A program made the translations under genes and the position numbers. Shown here one piece after another: positions 6,813 through 14,047 of a stretch of DNA of 17,812 nucleotides. Position 1 is the first letter of the stretch; every line of letters begins with the position of its first letter. The DNA lies in NCBI GenBank assembly GCA_023392395.1, contig JAEVZE010000225.1, positions 1 through 17,812 on the forward strand, read 5' to 3'. This stretch comes from Bacillota bacterium (lineage in GTDB: Bacteria; Bacillota; Clostridia; Christensenellales; Aristaeellaceae). The notes beneath the pieces were generated by a model that saw only the letters and a program-made list of their open reading frames with translations, was not told the origin of the DNA and made no database searches.

Positions 6813-7514
6813 ATGATGAAGGACGAAATTCGCAGCTTTCTCCTGGGCCTGGGCGCGGACGTTTGCGGGTTTGCCGGAATCGAGAGGTTTTCCGAAGCGC
6901 CCAAAGACTTCCATCCGGCGGACATCTTCCCCGCCTGCAAAACCGTGATCGTCTTTGGCGTGGCGCTGCCCAGAGGCCTGTTCCAGGTTCCTCCGCGCCT
7001 GATCTACGGCCACTACAACTACGCCTCCTGCGCCTATGTGGACGAGATCGCGTTTCGCGCCGCACGGGAGATCGAGCGGCTGTCTGGGAGCAGCGCGCTT
7101 CCCCTGCCCTCGGACGGCCCCTATGAATTCTGGGATCGGGACGCGATGGAAGGGCGCGGGCTGATCTCCATGAAGCACGCCGCGGCTGCAGCGGGCCTGG
7201 GCACGCTGGGGAAAAGCACGCTTTTGGTGAATGCGCGGTACGGCAACCGCCTGACCCTGGGGGCGATCCTGACCGATTGCGAATTGCCATCCGACCCGCT
7301 CGCGGGCAGCGTATGCCTGGAAAATTGCCGTCTCTGCGTGATAAGTTGCCCGGTTCAGGCCATCGGCGAGAATGGCGTGTGCCAGAAGCTTTGCCGGACC
7401 CACGCCTACGGCAAAAACACGCGCGGCTACGATACGGTGGACTGCAACATCTGCCGGGCGGTCTGCCCCATGCGAAACGGGATTGCGTTCCATTCGTCCG
7501 GGATCGAGGATTGA
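6813..7514 (+). CDS. Short QueG-like double-cluster [4Fe-4S] protein
   Basis: A 233-residue protein related to epoxyqueuosine reductase. It has the family core KHAAAAAGLGTLGKS (121-135) followed by RLTLGAILTD (146-155). Two ferredoxin-type clusters follow: C168-x3-C-x2-C-x3-CP with further Cys at 190 and 194, and CNICRAVCP (211-219). QueG enzymes are near 380 residues and bind cobalamin; this protein keeps the core and clusters but is much shorter, lacking the C-terminal HEAT-like region. Epoxyqueuosine reduction should therefore not be assumed; electron transfer or an unknown reduction is as likely. The start ATG at 6813 (a second ATG follows at once) lies 4 nt after AAAGGG. It is followed after about 107 bp by the truncated rtcB. 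Confidence 0.8.
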   Translation: MMKDEIRSFLLGLGADVCGFAGIERFSEAPKDFHPADIFPACKTVIVFGVALPRGLFQVPPRLIYGHYNYASCAYVDEIAFRAAREIERLSGSSALPLPSDGPYEFWDRDAMEGRGLISMKHAAAAAGLGTLGKSTLLVNARYGNRLTLGAILTDCELPSDPLAGSVCLENCRLCVISCPVQAIGENGVCQKLCRTHAYGKNTRGYDTVDCNICRAVCPMRNGIAFHSSGIED

Positions 7515-7621
7515 TTCAAAGCGAATGCCCGGCGCCGGAGCGGGAGAACGTAACCATGTCGCCGGGCCCGGAAAGCGTGTATGCCCGGCAACGGACCGCT
7601 GTGAATTGGAAGGAAGTGCGC

Positions 7622-8506
7622 ATGGGCATGATCGAAATCCGGGGCGCATTCAACATCGCCATCGCCTTTACTGACGCGCTGGAGGAAAAAGCGGAGGCGC
7701 AGATCAAAGCGATGTGCGATCAGCCGCACTTTCAAAGCCTCAAAATCCGCGTCATGCCGGACGTGCACGCGGGCAAGGGCTGCACCATCGGCACCACCAT
7801 GACCCTCGTGGACAAGGTGGTGCCCAACATGGTGGGCGTGGACATCGGCTGTGGCATGGAGACGGTAAAACTGCAGCAAACGGAGATCGACTTCGCGGCA
7901 CTGGACCACGTCATCCATCGCCACATCCCCTGCGGGCGCGAGATCCGGGACGACGAGCACCCGCTGAGCGCGGAAGTGGACCTTTCCAAGCTGCGCTGCG
8001 GCGTGGACATGCAGCTTGCCCGCGCCCGGTGCAGCATCGGCACCCTGGGCGGCGGAAACCACTTCATCGAAGTCGACCGGGACGATACGGGCAGCCTGTA
8101 CCTGATCATACACTCGGGCAGCCGCCATCTGGGCACCGAGGTGGCCGAGTGGTATCAGCAGGCGGGGCATCAGGCGCTGCAAAAGAACGTAAAGTCGCGG
8201 GAAACCGAGGCGATCCAGGCGCTCAAGCGCGAAGGCAATAAAGAGCAGATCCCAAAGCGCCAGAAGGCGATCAAGGACGCCGCTGCCACGCCCCTGCCAA
8301 GAGACATGGCCTACGTACAGGGCGCGCTGTTTGACGACTACATCCACGACATGCGCATCACCCAGCGCTTCGCCGCCCTCAACCGCCGGGCGATGGTGGA
8401 GGTCATCCTGCGGGAGGCGAAGCTGACCGCCCAGGACAGCTTCACCACCATCCACAACTACATCGACACCGAATCCATGATCCTTCGGAAGGGCGCGGTG
8501 TCCTGA
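7622..8506 (+). pseudogene. rtcB: RtcB-family RNA ligase, 3'-truncated
   Basis: RtcB joins 2',3'-cyclic phosphate and 5'-OH RNA ends using GTP and Mn. This 294-residue product carries the metal-site motifs in order: MPDVHAGKG (45-53), VGVDIGCGME (71-80, with Asp74 and Cys77), GGGNHF (143-148), HSGSRHLG (164-171) and HNY (278-280). It stops after ILRKGAVS, where the family continues for about 100 more residues, including the PHGAGR histidine that is guanylylated during catalysis. That histidine is absent, and the following 180 bp contain no frame that restores it before a terminator and tRNA gene. The product should be unable to ligate by the known mechanism, so I call it a truncated gene; a surviving non-catalytic role is possible. 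The start ATG at 7622 follows AAGGAAG; ATG 7628 is an alternative. Confidence 0.82.
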
Positions 8507-8642
8507 GAAGCAAGATACTGCCGCTTCGACTCGTTTGGAACAACGCATTTTAGGCACGAATAAGCCCCAAAAAGGATCAAAAACAGGGCAGTAAACCCCA
8601 AATAAACCCCAATCGAGAAACGAGTTTTTCAGAAGTACAAAG
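8507..8642. other. AT-richer junction between truncated rtcB and tRNA-Arg
   Basis: This stretch is clearly richer in A and T than its neighbours and holds repeated AACCCCAA-like words (near 8575-8612). No gene is recognised. It begins exactly where the RtcB homology ends and reaches the tRNA terminator, so it may be a remnant of an insertion or deletion at the tRNA locus. Confidence 0.45.
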
Positions 8643-8688
8643 AAAAGCCCCGAAAAGCACATAATACTGTGTTTTTCGGGGTCTTTTT
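8643..8688. terminator. Bidirectional terminator between rtcB and tRNA-Arg
   Basis: AAGCCCCGAAAAGCACA pairs with TGTGTTTTTCGGGG, with TTTTTT on the plus strand after the stem and TTTTCT on the minus strand after the reverse reading. It can end both the rtcB transcript and the tRNA transcript. Confidence 0.85.
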
Positions 8689-8765
8689 TGGCGTGCCCGG
8701 AGGGATTCGAACCCACGACCTTTTGGTTCGTAGCCAAACACTCTATCCGGCTGAGCTACGGGCAC
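8689..8765 (-). tRNA. tRNA-Arg (anticodon ACG), CCA encoded
   Basis: The minus strand folds as a complete cloverleaf. The acceptor arms are GTGCCCG and CGGGCAC, the D-arm is GCTC with GAGT, the anticodon stem TTTGG/CCAAA holds the loop CTACGAA with anticodon ACG, and the T-arm contains GGTTCGAATCC. The discriminator base is G (8692) and CCA is encoded (8691-8689). A34 should be edited to inosine by TadA to read CGU, CGC and CGA. It has a near-perfect promoter upstream and a terminator directly downstream. Confidence 0.97.
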
Positions 8766-8788
8766 ACGCTTTTCAGGAACGCTTAGCT

Positions 8789-8817
8789 ATTATAGCGCCG
8801 ATGTGCTGGTTTGTCAA
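8789..8817 (-). promoter_or_regulatory. Consensus promoter of tRNA-Arg
   Basis: TTGACA (8817-8812), 17-nt spacer, TATAAT (8794-8789) on the minus strand, 23 bp before the mature tRNA 5' end. Both hexamers match consensus fully. Confidence 0.92.
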
Positions 8818-8848
8818 TGAAAACATTCGGGGAAAACCAGCGAATCCG

Positions 8849-9008
8849 GTTAAGATTCACGCCCGGAATCAAGGCGGGCGGCTAACCAACCCTTCCGGGA
8901 GGGTGGAGAGGGCCGAAGCCCTTTCCACTTTCAATCAAATCCGGTGGCATGCACAGCGGATATAGCTTTCCCCCAAAGGCCGGGCCCTGCGCTCATAAAC
9001 CGGGCAAC
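8849..9008 (+). repeat. Hairpin cluster, possible diverged relative of the parA-parB spacer element
   Basis: No gene. Hairpins seen are GGTTA/TAACC enclosing GATTC/GAATC (8849-8888) and GTGGAGAGGGC/GCCCTTTCCAC around CGAA (8904-8929). Then follow ATCCG/CGGAT and a TTTCCCCCAAAGGC tract. The order hairpin GGAGGGC-like, then a CCGG hairpin, then TTTCCCCCAA recurs at 14020-14116, which suggests shared origin, but the match is loose. Confidence 0.4.
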
Positions 9009-9025
9009 CCTGTCCTGGCATTTCA

Positions 9026-9192
9026 TCGTCCCCGGCGACCCGCGCGCCGGGAACGTGTTACCTATACCAGTGCGCAAACTGGTATAGGTAACAATCCCTT
9101 CAGTCAGCGAGCCGCCCGGAAATCCCGCAGGATTTCCGGCTCGCGCAGACTTCTTCCATCGCCTTGAAAAGCCGCGTAGCGGATTTTCAAGG
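9026..9192 (+). repeat. Family A four-hairpin repeat, copy A3
   Basis: Best-folded copy, 6 bp beyond the exonuclease stop codon. H2 is GTTACCTATACCAGT paired perfectly to ACTGGTATAGGTAAC. H3 is GGAAATCC/GGATTTCC extended by GCGAGCC/GGCTCGC with a GCCC bulge. H4 (9162-9192) is CCTTGAAAA/TTTTCAAGG. Stem positions that differ from copies A1 and A2 mostly differ on both arms. Confidence 0.9.
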
Positions 9193-9198
9193 CCCTCA

Positions 9199-9783
9199 TC
9201 ATAGCACTCCCCGCACCCTTCCCCGCTTTGTGCCCTCGACCAAGCACAGGTAGGTGGCGGCGGTATCGAACCGGGCGTCGTGCAGCGCGCCGCCGCCGCC
9301 GAACCACTCCGCGGCCTTTTCTGCGACGAGATCCTCCGAAAGATCGAAGAATTGGGCGAGTTCGGTGAGCTTGGGCGGTTTGGGCCGGCCGATGTTGACC
9401 TTCCGGGCCAGGTTCATGTCCGAGGTAAAGTAGTTCATCGTGCAAAAGGTGGGCTTCTTGGGCAGCTTCAGGCCGCAGCGCTCCATTTCGACCCGGATGT
9501 ACCGCTCATCCGCCGACACATTGTGGCCGACCCATACGGAAGCTGCGGCAAAGTCTTCAAAGACGGCCTGCGCGGCGTCCTCAAAGCGCATCCCGCCGGA
9601 CAATTCGCGCAGCGCCTCCAGCGTCAGCCCGTGCACTTCCAGCGCGCCCTCGCTCATATCGTCCACTTCAAAGAACAGGTTCTTGCCCGTCACGCGTCCG
9701 CCGCCCGCCAATAAATAGGAAAGCTGGCAGATCTGGCCGGGAACGAGGTCGGTGGCCTCGGTGTCGAAGATCAGTACGCTCAC
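9199..9783 (-). CDS. DEDDh 3'-5' exonuclease of the DnaQ-like family
   Basis: A 194-residue stand-alone exonuclease domain. Exo I is FDTEAT with Asp7 and Glu9, Exo II is VGHNVSADERYI, and Exo III is HDARFDTAAT, whose His identifies the DEDDh subclass. Proteins of this type act as proofreading subunits, RNase T or oligoribonuclease-like nucleases; the sequence does not tell which substrate is used. The start is GTG at 9783, overlapping the stop of the upstream C-S lyase gene by 4 bases (GTGA), so the two are translationally coupled. Its stop is followed by repeat A3. No polymerase domain is attached, so it is not a PolC-type fusion. Confidence 0.88.
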   Translation of the reverse strand: MSVLIFDTEATDLVPGQICQLSYLLAGGGRVTGKNLFFEVDDMSEGALEVHGLTLEALRELSGGMRFEDAAQAVFEDFAAASVWVGHNVSADERYIRVEMERCGLKLPKKPTFCTMNYFTSDMNLARKVNIGRPKPPKLTELAQFFDLSEDLVAEKAAEWFGGGGALHDARFDTAATYLCLVEGTKRGRVRGVL

Positions 9784-10958
9784 GCGTTCTTCACCGCTTC
9801 CCCGATGCGCGCGAGGGCCTCCCGCACGCGGCTCCTGGGCGCGGCCAGGTTGATGCGCATGAAGCCTTCGCCCTCCGCCCCGAAATGGGTGCCGGAGGAC
9901 AGGCCCACGCCCGCCTTTTCGATGAAAAAGCGCTCCAGCGCCTGCTGATTAAGGCCCAGCGCCCGGCAGTCCAGCCACATAAGGTAGGTGCCCTCCATGC
10001 GGCTTGGCCGGATCTCGGGAGCGGATTCCGCAAAAAACGCTTCGGCAAGCTGCCGGTTGCCGTCCAGGTATTCGATCAGCGCGTCCAGCCAGGACGCGCC
10101 GCACTGGTAGGCCGCCGTCTGTGCCACCGCGCCGAAGATGTTGGGCGTGTCCGCGCCCATCTTCTTCATGGTGTCCTGGATGCGCGCGCGGAGCGCTTCG
10201 TCCCGGACGACCATGGTGGAAGTCCTCAGGCCCGCCAGGTTGAACGTCTTGGTGGCGGAGACCAGCAGGATCGCCTTTTCCGCGCCCGAAAGCGTCAGGG
10301 AACAGGTGTGCTTGCGGCCGGGCATCACAAAGTCCGCGTGGATCTCGTCGGCGATCAGAGCCGCGCCGTATTCGTTCAGAAGGTTCACGACCACCTGCAG
10401 CTCGTCCCTGGTCCACACGCGGCCCACGGGGTTGTGGGGGCTGCACAGCATGAAGGCCCGAGCGCCGTCTTTCAGGTGGCGCTTAAGCCCCTCCAGGTCC
10501 ATACGCCAGCCGCCCTCGGTCTCGACCAGCGGGTTTAAAAGCACCTCGCAGCCGGCGGTGCGGGTCATCCGGTAGAACGGGCCATAAACCGGCGGCTGCA
10601 CAATCACCTTGTCGCCGGGGTTTGTAACCGCCTTCAGCGCGAACAGCATGCTGTCCACCACGCCGGAGGAGTACATGCCCCACTCGGGGTTCATTTCAAA
10701 GCCGTGGCGCGCCTTCATCCAATTGGCGACGGCTTCCATCATCGGTCCATTGAACTCCGTATAGCCGTAAGCGGGGTGGGACGCGCGGCAAATCAGCGCC
10801 TCCCGCACGCACTCGGGCGAGGCGAAATCCATGTCAGCCACCCACATGGGGATGACATCCGCACGGCCGAAGTTTTTTTCGTTAAAATCCCACTTTTCGC
10901 AATAGGTCCCCCGGCGGTCAACGCCCTCTTCAAAGGCCTCAAAAAACGCGCGTTCCAT
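9780..10958 (-). CDS. PatB/MalY-type PLP-dependent C-S lyase (cystathionine beta-lyase-like)
   Basis: Fold type I aminotransferase-family enzyme, 392 residues from the chosen start. VDRRGTYCEKWDF (13-25) is the typical MalY/PatB opening, VIPMWVADMDF (35-45) the family hallmark, ADEIHAD (203-209) carries the PLP-ring Asp and SATKTFNLAG (234-243) the PLP lysine K237. Family members cleave C-S bonds of cystathionine or cysteine conjugates; some also regulate transcription. I chose ATG 10958 because GGGAG lies 8 nt upstream; the longer start at 10994 has no ribosome binding site and overlaps a TACAAT that can serve as the -10 box. The gene is coupled to the exonuclease downstream by a 4-base overlap. 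The in vivo substrate is not known from this sequence. Confidence 0.9.
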   Translation of the reverse strand: MERAFFEAFEEGVDRRGTYCEKWDFNEKNFGRADVIPMWVADMDFASPECVREALICRASHPAYGYTEFNGPMMEAVANWMKARHGFEMNPEWGMYSSGVVDSMLFALKAVTNPGDKVIVQPPVYGPFYRMTRTAGCEVLLNPLVETEGGWRMDLEGLKRHLKDGARAFMLCSPHNPVGRVWTRDELQVVVNLLNEYGAALIADEIHADFVMPGRKHTCSLTLSGAEKAILLVSATKTFNLAGLRTSTMVVRDEALRARIQDTMKKMGADTPNIFGAVAQTAAYQCGASWLDALIEYLDGNRQLAEAFFAESAPEIRPSRMEGTYLMWLDCRALGLNQQALERFFIEKAGVGLSSGTHFGAEGEGFMRINLAAPRSRVREALARIGEAVKNA

Positions 10959-11084
10959 CGCTTTCGCTCCCGGTAACAAAAATATCTCTTCCATTGTAGC
11001 ACTGCCGCGGCGAAATGGGAAGAAGGCGCGCGGGCGCGTAACGAAATCTTCCGGTTAAATCCCCAGTGGTTTTTCGTCAATGGC

Positions 11085-11113
11085 TTGACACTTTGTAAAG
11101 GAGCAAGTAAAAT
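11085..11113 (+). promoter_or_regulatory. Sigma-70-type promoter of rny
   Basis: TTGACA (11085-11090), 17-nt spacer, TAAAAT (11108-11113), about 90 nt before the TTG start of rny. Confidence 0.8.
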
Positions 11114-11201
11114 AGTTCTGATAGTCAAGTCTTTTGGCTGGATTTATCTCGGCGTACCCGCGCCGGTTCCGTTAATTTATCAGGAAGGGGGACAACTTTC
11201 A

Positions 11202-12746
11202 TTGAGCACGCCAATCATCGCGATACTCTGCGCGTTGATTGCGTTGGCCGCAGGCCTTGTAGCCGGTTTTCTCTACAGACAGAATGTAACCGAAAAGAAG
11301 ATCGGGCAAACCGAAGACTATGCCAAGAACCTGCTGGACGACGCAACGCGAAGAGCTGAAGAGAAAAAGAAGGAAGCCATTCTCGAAGCCAAGGAAGAGA
11401 TCATTCGGCTTAAGAACGAACTGGACAAGGAAGTGCGCGACCGCCGCAGCGAAGTGACCAGGCTGGAGCGCAGGGTTGCACAGCGCGAAGAGACCCTCGA
11501 CAAGAAGATGGACAACCTGGAGACCCGCGAAGAAGGCCTGAACCAGAAGTACAAGGATGCGGAGCGGCTGGAAGCCGAAGCCCAAACGCTGCACGACAAG
11601 CAGCAGGAAGAACTGGAGCGCGTTTCCAACCTGACGCTTGAAGAAGCCCGCGATCAACTGATGGACCGCATCCGCAAGGATGCCTACCACGACGCCGCCG
11701 TCATGGTGCGCGAAATCGAGGGCAAAGCCAAGGAAGAGGCCGACAAGAAGGCGAGAAACCTCATCGCCCTGGCCATCCAGAAGTGCGCCGCCGACCACGT
11801 GGCGGAGACCACCGTCTCCGTGGTGGCGCTCCCCAACGACGACATGAAGGGCCGCATCATCGGCCGCGAAGGCCGCAACATCCGCGCCCTGGAAACCGCC
11901 ACCGGCGTCGATCTGATCATCGACGACACCCCCGAGGCGGTCATCATCTCCGGCTTCGACCCGGTGCGCCGCGAGGTTGCCCGCATGACGCTGGAAAAGC
12001 TGATCACCGACGGGCGCATCCACCCGGCCCGCATCGAAGAGATCGTGGAGAAGTCCCGCCGCGAGGTGGAAAACCAGATCCGCGAAGCCGGCGAGCAGGC
12101 GGTGTTTGAGACCAACCTGCACTCGATCCATCCGGAGATTGTCAAGCTGCTGGGCCGCATGAAGTACCGCACCAGCTACGGCCAGAACGTGCTCAAGCAC
12201 TCCATCGAAGTCAGCCACCTGGCGGGCGTCATGGCGGCGGAGCTGGGCGCGGACGCGCAGCTTGCCAAACGGGCGGGCCTGCTGCACGACATCGGCAAGG
12301 CCATCGACCACGAGGTCGAGGGCACCCACGTCACCATCGGCGTGGACTTGGCCAAGAAGTTCAACGAAACCCCGGCGGTGATCAACGCCATCGCCGCCCA
12401 CCACAACGACGTCGAGCCCCAGACGGTCGAAGCCGTGCTGGTGCAGGCCGCGGACGCCATCTCGGCAGCCCGGCCCGGCGCGCGCCGCGAGTCGTTGGAG
12501 AATTACATCAAGCGCCTGGAAAAGCTGGAGGAGATCTCGAATTCCTTCGAGGGCGTCGAGAAGTCCTACGCCATCCAGTCGGGCCGCGAGGTCCGCATCA
12601 TCGTGAAGCCGGAAGACGTCAACGACGCCGGCACCCTGATCCTCGCCAAGGAGATCGTCAAGCGCATCGAGCGCGAGATGGAGTACCCCGGCCAGATCAA
12701 GGTCAACGTGATCCGCGAAACCCGCGCCGTGGACTTCGCGAAGTAA
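11202..12746 (+). CDS. rny: Ribonuclease Y
   Basis: Membrane-anchored endoribonuclease that starts bulk mRNA decay in many Bacillota. The 514-residue product has the full family layout. A hydrophobic membrane segment (about 4-24) is followed by a long charged coiled coil (about 30-190), a KH RNA-binding domain with GRIIGREGRNIR (217-228) and an HD domain (about 330-420) with the metal-binding LLHDIGKA, His362-Asp363. The start is TTG at 11202, 10 nt after AGGAAGGGGG; the in-frame region upstream holds the promoter, so longer starts are excluded. Length agrees with the usual 510-520. It is transcribed from its own promoter and followed by repeat B1 and a strong terminator. Confidence 0.96.
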   Translation: MSTPIIAILCALIALAAGLVAGFLYRQNVTEKKIGQTEDYAKNLLDDATRRAEEKKKEAILEAKEEIIRLKNELDKEVRDRRSEVTRLERRVAQREETLDKKMDNLETREEGLNQKYKDAERLEAEAQTLHDKQQEELERVSNLTLEEARDQLMDRIRKDAYHDAAVMVREIEGKAKEEADKKARNLIALAIQKCAADHVAETTVSVVALPNDDMKGRIIGREGRNIRALETATGVDLIIDDTPEAVIISGFDPVRREVARMTLEKLITDGRIHPARIEEIVEKSRREVENQIREAGEQAVFETNLHSIHPEIVKLLGRMKYRTSYGQNVLKHSIEVSHLAGVMAAELGADAQLAKRAGLLHDIGKAIDHEVEGTHVTIGVDLAKKFNETPAVINAIAAHHNDVEPQTVEAVLVQAADAISAARPGARRESLENYIKRLEKLEEISNSFEGVEKSYAIQSGREVRIIVKPEDVNDAGTLILAKEIVKRIEREMEYPGQIKVNVIRETRAVDFAK

Positions 12747-12765
12747 CGAAGAGATACGAGGGAGA

Positions 12766-12838
12766 CACCGGGAGCTCCGCCCCCGGACCCCCGCCAGAGG
12801 GATTGAATCCCTCTGGACTCCCCAAAAGGGGAATGTAC
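12766..12838 (+). repeat. Family B three-hairpin repeat, copy B1
   Basis: Follows rny by 19 bp. It contains a CCGGG...CCCGG hairpin, CCAGAGGGATT paired to AATCCCTCTGG, and a CTCCCC/GGGGA hairpin. It aligns end to end with the copy at 16881, where the middle stem is a different but equally complementary sequence. Confidence 0.85.
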
Positions 12839-12851
12839 ATAACAAGCTCAC

Positions 12852-12881
12852 GAAAACGCCCGCGTACGCGCGGGCGTTTTC
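12852..12881 (+). terminator. Intrinsic terminator of rny
   Basis: GAAAACGCCCGCG and CGCGGGCGTTTTC form a 13-bp stem with a small loop; the T-run is inside the 3' arm. The A-rich 5' arm makes it symmetrical. Confidence 0.88.
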
Positions 12882-12940
12882 ATAGCAAAGTTCCACGTTT
12901 ATTTTTCTAGCCTGCCCCTCGTCCCGTTATATCGACCATG

Positions 12941-13060
12941 ATACCAGCTTCTCGTCGCACTTTGACCCGAGAAATGGACGCGCTAGCGGACATTTTCACC
13001 CTTGTGAGGGGTCAAGGGGGATCATCCCCCTTGCAGGTGGTCTGGAGGGCAGCGCCCTCC
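12941..13060 (+). repeat. Family C repeat, copy C1
   Basis: About 120 bp, matching the copy at 17075. Shared blocks are GATACCAG, TTCTCG, ATGGACGCGCTAGCG, ACATTTT and GGGGTCAAGGGGGATCATC. It contains AAGGGGG/CCCCCTT around ATCAT and ends with a GGAGGGC/GCCCTCC hairpin. It lies between the rny terminator and the parA promoter. Confidence 0.85.
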
Positions 13061-13100
13061 GGCGTCCTCTCCCATTCCCCGCGTATTTACGGAATTTGCG

Positions 13101-13129
13101 TTGTCAATATGCCGTGCAAAAGGTATAAT
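13101..13129 (+). promoter_or_regulatory. Sigma-70-type promoter of parA
   Basis: TTGTCA (13101-13106), 17-nt spacer, TATAAT (13124-13129), 18 nt before the ribosome binding site GGAGG. Confidence 0.8.
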
Positions 13130-13158
13130 GGTAGAACACATATTTTGGAGGCGCACGC

Positions 13159-13929
13159 GTGGGCAGAATCATCGCGATCACCAACCAGAAGGGCGGCGTG
13201 GGGAAGACCACCACGGCGGTCAACCTGTCCGCATGCCTGGCCGAGGCCGGAAAGCGCGTGCTGCTGATCGACGCCGATCCGCAGGGCAACGCCACCAGCG
13301 GCCTGGGCAAGGCGGGGAAGGGCGCGCACTCCATCTACGACGTGCTGATCAACGAATACCCGGCCCGGGACGCGATCCTGGACACCGGGTACAGCGGGCT
13401 GAAGCTGCTGCCCAGCGCTATAGAGCTGGCGGGCGCGGAGATCGAGCTGGTGTCGATGCCGGGGCGGGACACGCTGCTCCGGGACGCGCTGGTGAGCGTG
13501 CAGCCCTCCTATGACTACATTCTGATCGATTGCCCGCCTTCTCTCGGGCTGATCACGCTGAACGCGCTGGCCGCGGCCGGAAGCGTGCTGGTACCCATTC
13601 AGTGCGAATACTACGCGCTTGAGGGCGTGGGCCAGCTGATGAACACGCTGAACCTGGTCAGAAAACGGCTGAACCCGAACCTTGAGGTGCTGGGCGTGGT
13701 GCTGACCATGCTGGACGGCCGCACCAATCTGGGCATTCAGGTGGTGGACGAGGTCAAAAAGCACTTCCGCGACCGGGTGTTTGGCACCGTCGTACCCCGC
13801 AACGTCCGTCTGAGCGAGGCGCCCAGCCATGGGCTGCCCATCCACCTGTACGACCCGCGCTGCGCTGGTACGGAAGCCTACCGCGCGCTGGCGCTTGAAC
13901 TCATCGATCGAGCTGAGAACCCGGAGTAA
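13159..13929 (+). CDS. parA: ParA/Soj chromosome-partitioning ATPase
   Basis: Deviant Walker-type ATPase that forms ATP-dependent dimers on DNA and works with ParB in chromosome segregation and replication control. The 256-residue protein begins directly with the P-loop KGGVGKTT (11-18), then DADPQGNATSG (38-48) and LIDCPPSLGL, and has no N-terminal helix-turn-helix extension. This is the short chromosomal Soj form rather than the longer P1-plasmid type. The start is GTG at 13159 after GGAGG. It has its own promoter. parB follows on the same strand, but 314 bp away rather than adjacent, with repeat B2 and a further hairpin cluster between them. Confidence 0.94.
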   Translation: MGRIIAITNQKGGVGKTTTAVNLSACLAEAGKRVLLIDADPQGNATSGLGKAGKGAHSIYDVLINEYPARDAILDTGYSGLKLLPSAIELAGAEIELVSMPGRDTLLRDALVSVQPSYDYILIDCPPSLGLITLNALAAAGSVLVPIQCEYYALEGVGQLMNTLNLVRKRLNPNLEVLGVVLTMLDGRTNLGIQVVDEVKKHFRDRVFGTVVPRNVRLSEAPSHGLPIHLYDPRCAGTEAYRALALELIDRAENPE

Positions 13930-13988
13930 TGCCGGGGGCGCCGCCAGAGGGATTGAATCCCTCTGGATTCCCCCAGCTGGGAATAATA
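13930..13988 (+). repeat. Family B repeat, copy B2 (internally deleted)
   Basis: Starts at the last base of the parA stop region. CCGGGGGCGCCG is joined directly to CCAGAGGGATTGAATCCC; compared with copies B1 and B3, about 13 bases including the 3' arm of the first hairpin are missing. The middle hairpin is intact. Confidence 0.8.
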
Positions 13989-13996
13989 CACGCGAG

Positions 13997-14040
13997 CGCG
14001 GGCCAAACCCTGGAAGGTTTGGAGGGCCGAGCCCTCCATG
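13997..14040 (+). repeat. Two short hairpins in the parA-parB spacer
   Basis: CCAAACC/GGTTTGG followed by GGAGGGC/GCCCTCC around CGA. The second hairpin resembles the end of family C and a hairpin at 8904-8929. Neither is followed by a T-run. Confidence 0.5.
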
Positions 14041-14047
14041 TCTTATC

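Noticed and set aside
6533..6940. Minus-strand frame ending at 6533
   Set aside because: It overlaps the 5' end of the QueG-like gene and its promoter, lacks a good ribosome binding site and matches no family I know; the shorter 72-codon version is noted only as a possibility.
8507..8688. Frameshift rather than truncation of rtcB
   Set aside because: None of the three frames after 8506 gives the expected APHGAGR segment, and the terminator leaves no room for the missing 100 or so residues.
7427..8737. A 436-codon minus-strand frame across rtcB and the tRNA
   Set aside because: It runs through the tRNA terminator and opposite the RtcB motifs; composition is typical of an antisense shadow.
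8577..8765. Short minus-strand frame beginning within tRNA-Arg (PDRVFGYEPKGRGFESLRAR)
   Set aside because: This is a translated tRNA; such frames are a known annotation error.
764..9192. CRISPR array
   Set aside because: The repeats are about 166 bp, kilobases apart and internally hairpinned; there are no short regular repeats with spacers and no cas genes.
9162..9192. H4 of family A as an ordinary intrinsic terminator
   Set aside because: Read in the direction of the neighbouring genes the stem is not followed by a T-run in any of the three copies.
11199..12896. A 565-codon open frame antisense to rny
   Set aside because: It mirrors the codon bias of rny, whose product has a complete and recognisable domain layout; long antisense frames are common opposite GC-rich genes.
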